Source: Sinomonas atrocyanea (GTDB taxonomy: Bacteria; Actinomycetota; Actinomycetes; Actinomycetales; Micrococcaceae). Taken from it: 64,000 bases of DNA. Below are positions 53,785-64,000 of the stretch, one piece after another. Position 1 is the stretch's first letter. Every line of letters begins with the position of its first letter. The notes below the pieces were generated by a model that saw only the letters and a program-made list of their open reading frames with translations, was not told the DNA's origin and ran no database searches. The translations under genes were made by a program, and so were the position numbers. The stretch covers positions 496,001-560,000 of the forward strand of contig NZ_JAUSRH010000002.1 in NCBI RefSeq assembly GCF_030811715.1, written 5' to 3'.

Positions 53785-54750
53785 CTACGGGACGAGGAGG
53801 ACCTTGCCGGTGGTGGCGCGGCCCTCGAGCGCGGTGTGCGCGGCGGCGGCCTCCCACAGGGGGAACTGCGCCCCGATGCGGACGTTGAGCGAGCCGTCGG
53901 CCACCGCCCCGAAGACCTCGGAGGAGCGCCAGCGCCGCTCGGCGGCATTGAGCAGGTGGTGGGCGAGCGTGGGACGGGTCAGGAAGAGCGAGCCGCCGGC
54001 GTTGAGCCGCTGGGGGTCCACCGGGGGCACCGGGCCGGACGCCGCGCCGAACAGCACGAGCATCCCGCGGACGCGCAGGCTCTTCAGGGAGCCGTCGAAC
54101 GTGTCCCGCCCCACGCCGTCGTACACGACGTCGACGCCGGCCCCGCCGGTGAGCTCCCGGACCTGCTCGGGGAAGCCGTCGTAGCGGATCACGTGGTCCG
54201 CGCCGGCGCCGGAGGCCAGTTCGGCCTTGGCGTCGTTGGAGACCGTGGTGATGACGCGGGCGCCCTTGGCCTTGAGCAGCTGGATCATGAGCAGGCCCAC
54301 TCCGCCGGCGCCGGCGTGGAGCAGCACCGTCTGTCCGGGCTCGACCCGGAACGTCGAGTTGACGAGGTAGTGGGCCGTCATCCCCTGGAGGGGGAGCGCG
54401 GCTGCGGTGAGCAGGTCCACACCCTCCGGGATCGGGAGGGCCTTGTCCGCGTCGATGAGCGCGTACTCCGCGTAGGTCGCGGTCCCCTCGGCGGTCGCCA
54501 CCCGGTCGCCCTCGGCGAAGTCGGCGACCCCCTCGCCCACGGCTGCCACGACGCCCGAGGCCTCCGCGCCCGGGGTGAAGGGGAAGGACATCGTGTAGAG
54601 GCCCTGGCGCTGGTACGTCTCGATGAAGTTGATGCCGGCCGCGGCGACGCGGACCAGGATCTGGCCCGGGCCGGGCTCCGGCCTGGCGATCTCGGTGGGC
54701 TTGAGGACTTCCGGGCCCCCGGGGGCCGTGGCGACGATGGCGTTGATCAT
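53785..54750 (-). CDS. Quinone oxidoreductase-type NAD(P)H-dependent MDR family enzyme
   Basis: A 321-residue medium-chain reductase of the zinc-free quinone oxidoreductase type. It has AAAGINFIETYQRQGLY, PGAEASGVVAAVG, AAALPLQGMTAHYLV and the nucleotide-binding HAGAGGVGLLMIQLLKAKGARV. CAGGAG precedes the ATG. It may share a transcript with the Pls-type gene (27-nt gap), but a role in that pathway is not evident. Confidence 0.9.
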   Translation of the reverse strand: MINAIVATAPGGPEVLKPTEIARPEPGPGQILVRVAAAGINFIETYQRQGLYTMSFPFTPGAEASGVVAAVGEGVADFAEGDRVATAEGTATYAEYALIDADKALPIPEGVDLLTAAALPLQGMTAHYLVNSTFRVEPGQTVLLHAGAGGVGLLMIQLLKAKGARVITTVSNDAKAELASGAGADHVIRYDGFPEQVRELTGGAGVDVVYDGVGRDTFDGSLKSLRVRGMLVLFGAASGPVPPVDPQRLNAGGSLFLTRPTLAHHLLNAAERRWRSSEVFGAVADGSLNVRIGAQFPLWEAAAAHTALEGRATTGKVLLVP

Positions 54751-54829
54751 GGTTCTCCTGCGTGTCTCGAAGTCCAGTGTCGTTCGGTTCGCATCCCCAT
54801 CCTAGGGAAGGCGCCCGGGAAGAGCCCGA

Positions 54830-57103
<2,274 letters not shown>

Positions 57104-57107
57104 GACG

Positions 57108-58073
57108 ATGACTGACGCACGCACCGACCCGCAGAGTCCCAACCTCCGCCTCGCCATGGACAAGGCCGAGACCCTCATCGAGGCCCTGCCCTGGATCCAG
57201 AAGTTCGCCGGCACCACGATGGTGGTCAAGTACGGCGGCAATGCGATGGTCAACGACGAGCTCCGCCGCGCGTTCGCTGAGGACATCGTCTTCCTGCACC
57301 ACGTCGGCATCCGCCCCGTGGTGGTCCACGGGGGCGGGCCGCAGATCAGCGCGATGCTGGGCCGGGTGGGCATCGAGAGCGAGTTCAAGGGCGGGCTGCG
57401 CGTCACGACCCCGGAGGCCATGGACATCGTCCGCATGGTCCTCACCGGCCAGGTGGGCCGCGAGCTCGTAGGCCTGATCAACTCGCACGGCCCCTACGCC
57501 GTGGGCCTCTCAGGCGAGGACGCGGGCCTCCTCCGCGCCGTCCGCACCGGCGCCGTCGTGGACGGCGAAGAGGTGGACCTCGGCCTCGTCGGCGAGGTGG
57601 TCGGCGTCGAGCCCGGCGCCGTGCTGGACATCCTCGAGGCCGGCCGCATCCCCGTGATCTCCGGCGTCGCCCCCGAGGTCGAGGACGCGGAGGCGGCCGA
57701 CGGCGCCGCCCCCTACCAGCCGACCGGCCAGGTCCTCAACGTCAACGCGGACACGGCCGCGGCCGCGGTCGCGGTGGCCCTGAAGGCCTCGCGCCTCGTG
57801 ATCCTCACCGACGTCGAGGGCCTGTACCGGAACTGGCCGGACCGGGACTCGCTCGTCTCGCAGATCTCCGCCTCGGAGCTTCGCGAGATGCTGCCCGGCC
57901 TCGCCTCCGGCATGATCCCGAAGATGGCAGCCTGCCTCAAGGCCGTCAGCGAGGGGGTGGACCGCGCAGCCATCGTGGATGGCCGCAGCCCGCACACCAT
58001 GCTCCTCGAGATCTTCACCAACGCCGGCGTCGGGACCCAGGTGGTCCCCGACGGGGAAGGAACGCGCGCATGA
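57108..58073 (+). CDS. argB: Acetylglutamate kinase ArgB
   Basis: Phosphorylates N-acetylglutamate. The 321-residue amino-acid kinase has [35 protein letters not shown], and the nucleotide site ILTDVEGLY. ArgB is usually the feedback-regulated step in ArgJ-containing pathways. It lies 4 nt after argJ; its stop overlaps the argD ATG. Confidence 0.96.
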   Translation: MTDARTDPQSPNLRLAMDKAETLIEALPWIQKFAGTTMVVKYGGNAMVNDELRRAFAEDIVFLHHVGIRPVVVHGGGPQISAMLGRVGIESEFKGGLRVTTPEAMDIVRMVLTGQVGRELVGLINSHGPYAVGLSGEDAGLLRAVRTGAVVDGEEVDLGLVGEVVGVEPGAVLDILEAGRIPVISGVAPEVEDAEAADGAAPYQPTGQVLNVNADTAAAAVAVALKASRLVILTDVEGLYRNWPDRDSLVSQISASELREMLPGLASGMIPKMAACLKAVSEGVDRAAIVDGRSPHTMLLEIFTNAGVGTQVVPDGEGTRA

Positions 58074-59389
58074 GCCAGGACAGCAGGCAGAGCACCGAGA
58101 ACGCACCGGAGGCCCGCCCCGCCTCGGAGCTCGCGGGGACCTCGAGCGGGAGCGAGTGGCTCTCGCGCTACTCGGATTCGCTCATGGGCGTGTTCGGGAC
58201 GCCGCAGCGCGTCCTGGTCCGCGGGCAGGGCTGCTACGTGTGGGACGCCGACGGGAAGCAGTACCTCGACCTCCTCGGCGGCATCGCCGTCAACGCCCTC
58301 GGCCACGCGCACCCGTTCGTGACGAGCGTGATCTCCTCGCAGCTGGCCACGCTCGGGCATGTCTCGAACTTCTTCACGAGCCCCACCCAGGTGGCCCTCG
58401 CCGAGAAGCTCCTCGAAGTCACCGGCGCCCCGGCCGGATCCAAGGTCTTCTTCGCGAACTCCGGGACCGAGGCCAACGAGGCCGCGTTCAAGCTCGCGCG
58501 CCGCAACGCCGGCACCGCCGAGGAGCCGAGGACCAAGGTCGTCGCCCTCGAGGGCGCCTTCCACGGCCGCACCATGGGAGCCCTCGCCCTCACGGCGAAG
58601 AAGGCCTACCGCGAGCCGTTCGAGCCCCTCCCGGGAGGCGTGGTCCACGTGCCGTTCGGCGACGTCGACGCCCTCGCCGCGGCCGTGGACTGCACCACGC
58701 AGGCCGTGTTCCTCGAGCCGATCCAGGGCGAGGCCGGCGTCGTGCCCCTCCCGCCCGGATACCTCGCCGCGGCGCGGAAGATCACGCGCGACGCCGGCGC
58801 CCTCCTGATCGTCGACGAGGTCCAGACGGGCATGGGCCGCACCGGCACGTGGCTCGCGATCGAGGGCTCCGGGATCGTGCCCGACGCGGTCACCCTCGCC
58901 AAGGGCCTCGGCGGCGGCTTCCCGATCGGCGCCCTCGTCACGTTCGGCGAGGAGAACAGCGCCCGCCTCACCGCGGGCCAGCACGGCACCACGTTCGGGG
59001 GGAACCCGGTAGCGACGGCGGCCGCGCTCGCCACGCTGCACACGATCGAGACGCAGGGAGTCCTCGCCAACGTCCGGGCCGTGGGGGAGCGGCTGCGCGA
59101 CGCGCTCGCCCACCTGCCCGAGGTCGTCGAGGTGCGCGGGCGCGGGCTGCTCCTCGGCATCGATCTGGCGGCCCCCGCCGGGGTGCCCGACGGCGCGAAC
59201 CTGGCCGCCGCCGTCGTCAACGCCGCCCTCGAGGCGGGCTTCATCGTCAACGCGCCGGGCCCGCGCACCATCCGCCTCGCCCCGCCCCTCATCCTCACGG
59301 CCCAGCAGGCCGACACGTTCGTCGCCGCGCTGCCCCGGCTCGTGGCCACCGCCGCCGAGCGGCTCGCGGCAGAAAAGGAGACCCAGTGA
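58070..59389 (+). CDS. argD: Acetylornithine aminotransferase ArgD
   Basis: A PLP transaminase making N-acetylornithine. The 439-residue class III enzyme has [17 protein letters not shown], the aromatic [21 protein letters not shown] and the PLP lysine Lys278 in [16 protein letters not shown]. The ATG overlaps the argB stop by 4 bp. The N-terminal ~30 residues are Ser/Gln/Glu-rich and longer than typical. Confidence 0.95.
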   Translation: MSQDSRQSTENAPEARPASELAGTSSGSEWLSRYSDSLMGVFGTPQRVLVRGQGCYVWDADGKQYLDLLGGIAVNALGHAHPFVTSVISSQLATLGHVSNFFTSPTQVALAEKLLEVTGAPAGSKVFFANSGTEANEAAFKLARRNAGTAEEPRTKVVALEGAFHGRTMGALALTAKKAYREPFEPLPGGVVHVPFGDVDALAAAVDCTTQAVFLEPIQGEAGVVPLPPGYLAAARKITRDAGALLIVDEVQTGMGRTGTWLAIEGSGIVPDAVTLAKGLGGGFPIGALVTFGEENSARLTAGQHGTTFGGNPVATAAALATLHTIETQGVLANVRAVGERLRDALAHLPEVVEVRGRGLLLGIDLAAPAGVPDGANLAAAVVNAALEAGFIVNAPGPRTIRLAPPLILTAQQADTFVAALPRLVATAAERLAAEKETQ

Positions 59390-60357
59390 CCACGCGCCAC
59401 TTCCTCAAGGACACCGACCTCAGCCCCGCCGAGCAGGCCGAGGTCCTCGACCTCGCCGTGCGGATGAAGGCCGCGCCCTACTCGGTGCAGCCGCTCGCCG
59501 CCGAGGGCTCCGCCCGCAAGACCGTGGCGGTCATCTTCGACAAGACCTCCACGCGGACGCGCGTGTCCTTCTCGGCCGGCGTGTCCGACATGGGCGGCAC
59601 CCCGCTCATCATCAACCCGGGCGAGAGCCAGATCGGGCACAAGGAGTCGGTCGAGGACACCGCCAAGGTCCTCGAGCGCATGGTCGCAGCCATCGTGTGG
59701 CGCACCGGGGCCCACCAGGGCCTGGTCGACATGGCCGCGAACTCCCGCGTCCCGGTGGTCAACGCGCTCTGCGACGACTACCACCCCTGCCAGCTCCTCG
59801 CGGACCTGCTCACGGTCAAGGAGCACAAGGGCGAGCTCGCCGGCCTGTCGATGGCCTACCTCGGCGACGCGGCGAACAACATGGCCAACTCCTACCTCCT
59901 CGCCGGCGTCACGGCGGGCATGCACGTGCGCATCGCCGGGCCCGAGGGCTACCTCCCCGCGGCTGACGTCGTGGCGGAGGCCGAGGCCGTCGCCGCCCAG
60001 ACCGGCGGATCGGTGCTCGTCACCGTCGATCCGGCCGCCGCCCTCGAGGGCGCCGATGTGGTCACCACGGACACCTGGGTCTCAATGGGCCAGGAGGCGG
60101 AGAAGGAGGCGCGCCTGTCGCTCTTCCGCGACTACTCGGTCGACGCCGCCGCGATGGCCAAGGCCGCGCCCGACGCCGTGTTCCTCCACTGCCTCCCGGC
60201 CTACCGCGGCTACGAGGTCGCCGCCGAGGTCATCGACGGCCCGCAGTCCGTCGTGTGGGACGAGGCCGAGAACCGCCTGCACGCCCAGAAGGCCCTGCTC
60301 GCGTGGGTCCTGCACTACTCGGGCCAGGCCGTCGTCGAGGGCCTCCCGGCCCTCTGA
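59386..60357 (+). CDS. argF: Ornithine carbamoyltransferase ArgF
   Basis: Forms citrulline from ornithine and carbamoyl phosphate. The 323-residue protein has the carbamoyl-phosphate loop DKTSTRTRVSF, DDYHPCQLLADLLT and HCLPAYRGYEV. The GTG overlaps the argD stop. argR follows after 7 nt. In the window the chain ends here; argG and argH, which would complete arginine synthesis, are absent. Confidence 0.95.
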   Translation: MTTRHFLKDTDLSPAEQAEVLDLAVRMKAAPYSVQPLAAEGSARKTVAVIFDKTSTRTRVSFSAGVSDMGGTPLIINPGESQIGHKESVEDTAKVLERMVAAIVWRTGAHQGLVDMAANSRVPVVNALCDDYHPCQLLADLLTVKEHKGELAGLSMAYLGDAANNMANSYLLAGVTAGMHVRIAGPEGYLPAADVVAEAEAVAAQTGGSVLVTVDPAAALEGADVVTTDTWVSMGQEAEKEARLSLFRDYSVDAAAMAKAAPDAVFLHCLPAYRGYEVAAEVIDGPQSVVWDEAENRLHAQKALLAWVLHYSGQAVVEGLPAL

Positions 60358-60364
60358 CGAGGCG

Positions 60365-60889
60365 ATGACCATGACAGCGGTTCCGGGCGCCGCCCCGCAG
60401 ACGAAGGCCGCCCGCCAGGCGCGCATCCGAGCGCTCCTGGCGGGGCAGCCGGTGCGCTCGCAGGCCGAGCTCGCCGCTCTCCTCGCGGACGACGGCGTGC
60501 AGGTCACCCAGGCGACCCTCTCCCGCGACCTCGTGGAGATCGGGGCCGTCCGGGTCCGAGGCGCCGACGGCGGCCTCGTCTACGCGGTCCGGGGCGAGGG
60601 CGGGGACCGCAGCCCCCGCCTCGGGCAGGCCCCCGAGGTCCTCGACGCCCGGCTCGCGAAGCTCTGCGCCGACCTGCTCGTGACTGCCGAGTCCAGCGCG
60701 AACATCGTGGTGCTGCGCACCCCGCCCGGCGCGGCGAACTTCCTGGCGCTCGCGATCGACCATTCGGTGATCCCCTCGATCCTCGGCACCATCGCCGGGG
60801 ACGACACGGTCATGATCGTCACCCGCGATCCCTCTGGGGGAGAGGCCGTCGCGGCCCGCTTCCTCGACCTCGCCTCCCAGGGGGCCTGA
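60365..60889 (+). CDS. argR: Arginine repressor ArgR
   Basis: A 174-residue hexameric repressor that binds DNA with arginine. The N-terminal winged HTH contains QAELAALLADDGVQVTQATLSRDLVEIGAVRV; the C-terminal hexamerisation/arginine-binding domain has FLALAIDHSVIPSILGTIAGDDTVMIV. It is last in the arg operon, so repression by the argC ARG boxes would also autoregulate it. A second in-frame ATG lies 6 bases downstream. Confidence 0.95.
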   Translation: MTMTAVPGAAPQTKAARQARIRALLAGQPVRSQAELAALLADDGVQVTQATLSRDLVEIGAVRVRGADGGLVYAVRGEGGDRSPRLGQAPEVLDARLAKLCADLLVTAESSANIVVLRTPPGAANFLALAIDHSVIPSILGTIAGDDTVMIVTRDPSGGEAVAARFLDLASQGA

Positions 60890-60892
60890 GCC

Positions 60893-61333
60893 ATGGCACG
60901 GGTGCGGCGCCTCGACCACGTGGGCATCACCGTGGCGGACCTCGAGGCGGCCACGGCGTTCTTCGTCAGCCTGGGCCTCGAGGTCGAGGGCCGGATGGCC
61001 ATGGAGGGCGAGTTCGTCGACACGGTCATCGGCATTCCCGGCTCCCGCAGCGAGATCGTCATGCTGCGGCCGCGCGACGGAGGCGCCGGCGTGGAGCTGT
61101 CCAGCTTCGTCCGGCCCGCCCACGAGCCGGGCTCGCCTGCCGCGATGTCCACCGAACTGGGGCTGCGCAACGTGGCCTTCGAGGTGGAGGACCTCCAGGC
61201 GGCCGTCGAGCGGCTGGCCGCGGACGGCTACGGCCTCGTCGGCGGGGTGGGCGAGTACGAGCACGCCTGGCGCATGGCCTACGTGCGCGGCCCGGAGGGG
61301 ATCATCGTGGCCCTGGCCGAGCGGATCGACTAG
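60893..61333 (+). CDS. VOC (glyoxalase/bleomycin-resistance) family protein
   Basis: A 146-residue vicinal-oxygen-chelate fold protein. VRRLDHVGITVADLEAATAFF carries the first metal His, and the later GPEGIIVALAERI the acidic ligand; the pairing RNVAFEVEDLQAAVERL marks the second module. The reaction is unknown (lactoylglutathione lyase, dioxygenase or resistance type). It begins 3 nt after argR and may be read through from the arg operon. Confidence 0.85.
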   Translation: MARVRRLDHVGITVADLEAATAFFVSLGLEVEGRMAMEGEFVDTVIGIPGSRSEIVMLRPRDGGAGVELSSFVRPAHEPGSPAAMSTELGLRNVAFEVEDLQAAVERLAADGYGLVGGVGEYEHAWRMAYVRGPEGIIVALAERID

Positions 61334-61351
61334 CGTCCAAGGGCCGATGAG

Positions 61352-62299
61352 TCATTTCCTGATGGGCTGGTTCGGGTCCACGCTCAGGGTCTGGCCCGGG
61401 GCCAGCTCCCCGAACGGGCGTCCAGGTAGGTGGAGGAGGCTGGAGGGCCCGGCTTGGCGGTGGGGTTGGCCCTGTACAGGTCCTGCACCCCCAGGTTGAA
61501 GCGTTCCAGCACCCCGTCTTCGGTGTCGCCCGGGGCGGTCGTGTACGTCTCGGGGAGCCCCTGTGAGTCGGCGGTGAAGGTTCCCTGCGCGCCGACGGCG
61601 GCCTGGTCGAGCGGGGCCAGGCGCAGGCGCGTGCCCGGGGGAATCGGTGCGTCGGCGGCAAGGCCCGGATTGAGGGCCAGCAGCCGCCCGCGGGTCCGCC
61701 GCACCCTGTAGCCGATGCCGTCGAGGCTGTCCCCGGCCACGGTCCAGTAGTAGTCAGGGTTCCCCACCATGTTGTAGAGGATGTTCCCGGTACCCGAGCG
61801 CGGGTTGACCGGGTGCTTCTGCAGCTGGATGGTCCTGCCGGCCTGGGGGTACGGACGGAGCTGCGTGTGGCGTTCGGCGGGGACCATGTTGGCCTCGTCC
61901 AGCTGCTCGACGGTCAGGCCGAACCGGTAGGAGATTCCGTCGGTCCCGTCCTCCGGCGCGGCCGTGTAGGTCAGCGGGACGCCTGCCGCGTCCACGGTCG
62001 ATGCGCCTTCGGCGCCGTCAATCGGTACGTCCGCCGGGATGAGGCGCAGCTTCGTCCCGGCGCCCAGCGGAGCGCCGGGGGAGAGGGCGTTGAACTCGGC
62101 GATCTTCACCGCTGACAGCCTGAGTGCTGTGCTGAGCGCGGCCAGGGTGTCGCCGGCCGCGGTGATGTAGTAGTCCACGTTGCCGAACGAGTCCGCGATT
62201 CGTTGGCCCTTCGGGGCAGATGCCTGCTGTCAAGACCAGATCCCCCCGGACGGACGGCCCACGGCCGGCATAGTTGCAGAAGGCAATCAAGGCGAGCAT
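61352..62299 (-). pseudogene. LysM-repeat protein gene broken by two suspected frameshifts
   Basis: The middle reads four LysM-like repeats (DYYITAAGDTLAALS; GISYRFGLTVEQLDEANM; DYYWTVAGDSLDGIGYRV; LERFNLGVQDLYRAN). At the 3' end the frame goes to a random tail, but a +1 frame continues with a plausible ending (FGELAPGQTLSVDPNQPIRK) to a stop at 61352; one missing C near 61445-61450 explains it. Upstream of the only start in frame (GTG 62178) the homology to the repeats already begins; joining with a frame from ATG 62299 needs removal of one C near 62205-62209. It may be a real pseudogene or sequencing indels. Confidence 0.65.
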
Positions 62300-62323
62300 A
62301 GACCACACCTGCGGCGGGTGCCG

Positions 62324-62329
62324 TAGAGT
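62324..62329 (+). promoter_or_regulatory. Candidate -10 of the NAD-epimerase-like gene
   Basis: TAGAGT would start transcription about 30 nt before the GTG at 62366, a leadered transcript with GGAGGG and GAGGGGG sites. Confidence 0.4.
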
Positions 62330-62365
62330 GTGCAGGTTCTGCAGGAGGGAAGCGAGGGGGCAGCT

Positions 62366-63313
62366 GTGCGGGCAGTCCTGTTGGGCGGTACCGGGGCGAT
62401 GGGCGGGGCGACCGCCCTGCAGCTTGCGCGGCGCGGGTGGGATGTCGACGTGACCGGACGGGACTCCGCAAGGATGCCCGCGGACCTCGTGGCCGCCGGG
62501 GTGCGCTTCCACCGGGTGGAGCGGGGCGACACCCGCGGCATCGGGCGCCTCCTGGGCAGCGGCGCCGACCTCATGGTGGACCTGGTGGCCTACACGGCCG
62601 ACCACGTCAGGGCCCTCCTGCCGGTGATGGGAGAGGTGGCCTGCCCGGTGCTCATCTCGAGCCGCGCGGTCTACCTGGACGGGTCCGGCAGGCATGTCAA
62701 CGGCGCCGAACCGCCACGCTTCGACGGGCCCATCCGGGAGGACGCGCCGACGCTTCCCCCCGCCGGGGACCACGTGGACCCGTACACGCGGGAGGGCTAC
62801 GCGCCGTGCAAGGCCGCCGCCGAGCGGGCAGCCCTCGATTCGGGACTGCCGGTCACGGTGCTCCGTCCCGGAAAAGTGCACGGCCCGTGGGCCCGCAACC
62901 CGCGCACCAAGGGCATCGTCGATCGGATGCTCGACGGCGAGCCGACCATCCGCCTGGCCGAGCCGGACACCGCGGACCACCTCAGCGCGGCCGCCAACGT
63001 CGCCGCCCTTATCGGCACGGTCGCCCAGCATCCGGGCGCCCGTGTGCTCAACGCCGCCGATCCGGACACGCCGACCGCGGCGGAGATCGTCCGGGTCATC
63101 GCGGCGCGCCTCGCGTGGCCCGGCACCGTGGTGCGCGTCGCGGAGGGCGACGACGGGGCGCACCCCTGGCGGACCCCGATGATGCTCGACACCACGGCCG
63201 CGCAGGAGCTCGGCTACCGGCCCCTCGGCCGGGCCGTCGATCTGCTCGGCCACGAGGTCGACTGGGTGCGGGCCGTACGCGCCGGCACCGGGGCCAGCGC
63301 ACCCGGTAGTTGA
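62366..63313 (+). CDS. NAD-dependent epimerase/dehydratase family protein (SDR fold)
   Basis: A 315-residue extended short-chain dehydrogenase. The Rossmann motif is at the start (VRAVLLGGTGAMGG); ISSRAVYLDG and YAPCKAAAERA resemble the SDR Ser and Tyr-x-x-x-Lys motif, but the catalytic tyrosine position reads Y-A-P-C-K, a close match. The C-terminal half has DHLSAAANVAALIG. GAGGGGG precedes the GTG. The substrate, probably a nucleotide sugar or similar, is unknown. Confidence 0.82.
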   Translation: MRAVLLGGTGAMGGATALQLARRGWDVDVTGRDSARMPADLVAAGVRFHRVERGDTRGIGRLLGSGADLMVDLVAYTADHVRALLPVMGEVACPVLISSRAVYLDGSGRHVNGAEPPRFDGPIREDAPTLPPAGDHVDPYTREGYAPCKAAAERAALDSGLPVTVLRPGKVHGPWARNPRTKGIVDRMLDGEPTIRLAEPDTADHLSAAANVAALIGTVAQHPGARVLNAADPDTPTAAEIVRVIAARLAWPGTVVRVAEGDDGAHPWRTPMMLDTTAAQELGYRPLGRAVDLLGHEVDWVRAVRAGTGASAPGS

Positions 63314-63322
63314 AGGGGTCGG

Positions 63323-63901
63323 TCAGAACTTGTCCGCGAGGGCGGTGAGCTTCTGCACGTACGCGGACCAGTCCTGGTCCGGGAGGTTGCTGCTGTCCAC
63401 GATGAGGCCCGCCGCGCCGTCGATTCCCTCGCGGAGGATGTCGGCATGGCCCGCATGCCGGGCGAGGTCGGCAAGGACGTGCACGAGGACGCGGCCGAGC
63501 GTCACCTCGCCGTCGTTCCACCAGGGAACGCGACCGGGGGCGTCGAGGGGCAGGGCCTCGATGGTGGCGTCGGCGAACGCCCAGACGCGACGGTAGAGGT
63601 CGACGATGCCGGCCGCGCTCTCGCGCTCCGTCGCGTACCAGTCGGCCTGCGGGTCCGCCTCGACCTCGGCATCCGAGACCCGCTCCTGGGGCGTGAGCCA
63701 CGGGCGGCCGAAGGTGTCGCCGAAGTACCCGATCTCCACGTTCGCAGCATGCTTGACGATGCCGAGCAGGTTGGTCCCGGTCGGCGTGCGCGGCGTCCTC
63801 AGCTCCCGCTCGCCGAGCCCGTCGAGTTTCCACAGGAGCGCCTCGCGGGCCTCCTGGAGGTAGTGCCTGAGCGCGTCCTTGGGGTCGGTGAGGTCCGTCA
63901 T
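63323..63901 (-). CDS. DinB-family protein
   Basis: A 192-residue four-helix-bundle protein of the DinB/DUF664 superfamily. The putative metal histidines lie in GIVKHAANVEIGYF and LVHVLADLARHAGHADILREGI. Members include thiol-dependent (mycothiol) S-transferases and proteins of unknown role; the sequence does not decide. It lies on the minus strand and is followed by about 100 bp at the window edge. A GTG at 63980, 5 nt after TAGTGT, could open another gene beyond the window. Confidence 0.85.
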   Translation of the reverse strand: MTDLTDPKDALRHYLQEAREALLWKLDGLGERELRTPRTPTGTNLLGIVKHAANVEIGYFGDTFGRPWLTPQERVSDAEVEADPQADWYATERESAAGIVDLYRRVWAFADATIEALPLDAPGRVPWWNDGEVTLGRVLVHVLADLARHAGHADILREGIDGAAGLIVDSSNLPDQDWSAYVQKLTALADKF

Positions 63902-64000
63902 GCCTGCATTCTGCTACGGCAGCATCCGATCGATCAGGAATCGAGAAGGGGCGTCGCAGGTCCAGCCGTAGTGTGGGCGGTGCAAGGACCACTTCGAGGA

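Noticed and set aside
63969-64000. Start of a further leaderless gene (TAGTGT then GTG at 63980)
   Set aside because: Spacer is 5 nt, not 6-7, and only seven codons remain in the window; too little to call.

Overview
The window is a gene-dense, very GC-rich chromosomal segment of an actinobacterium. The gene order points to the Micrococcaceae (Arthrobacter/Sinomonas-like): ftsK-pgsA-cinA-clgR, a DUF3046 gene followed by recA-recX, miaB-miaA-dapF, hflX-dinG-lexA, hisCBHA, infC-rpmI-rplT-rlmB-pheST and argCJBDFR, all separated by short gaps. Family-level placement is an inference; I could not compare databases. I saw no rRNA, tRNA, insertion sequence, prophage or CRISPR.

Layout. 1-3.9 kb: the end of a molybdenum oxidoreductase and a molybdenum-cofactor cluster (moeA, moaC, mogA/moaB, moaE). 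4-10.4 kb: lysine/DAP genes dapB and dapA, a membrane acyltransferase, a nitrilase-family gene, RNase J and a small SOS-type gene. 10.5-15 kb: ftsK, pgsA, cinA and clgR. 15.2-22.9 kb: a MarR regulator, recA/recX, a secreted coiled-coil murein enzyme, miaB, miaA and dapF. 23-29.6 kb: two small minus-strand genes, hflX with a long leader, dinG, lexA and a divergent LysM gene. 29.7-35.9 kb: histidine genes, sseB, an MFS transporter and a DUF1844 gene. 36-48.4 kb: infC-rpmI-rplT, an RNA methyltransferase, transporters, a NUDIX gene, an Rv2578c-like radical SAM gene, pheST and an odd phosphopantetheinyl transferase gene. 48.5-54.8 kb: a minus-strand cluster with a Pls/epsilon-poly-lysine-synthetase-type membrane NRPS and an M1 aminopeptidase. 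54.9-60.9 kb: the arginine operon. 60.9-64 kb: small enzymes and a frameshifted LysM gene.

Themes. (1) Leaderless expression: at least fifteen annotated genes, plus two tiny upstream ORFs, have a TANNNT hexamer exactly 6-7 nt before the start codon; in three places the upstream gene's TAG stop forms the first half of a -10 box. (2) An SOS network: LexA-type boxes lie before recA, lexA/LysM, the radical SAM gene and an 87-codon ORF. (3) Leader control: infC (probable ATT start plus an attenuator-like hairpin), hflX (a leaderless 5-codon ORF and palindromes) and recA (a leaderless 18-codon ORF covering its ribosome-binding site). (4) A possible homopoly(amino acid) pathway: Pls-type synthetase, adjacent M1 peptidase and a neighbouring PPTase that looks degenerate and carries a 4 x 21-bp tandem repeat. 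Lysine-pathway genes also lie in the window.
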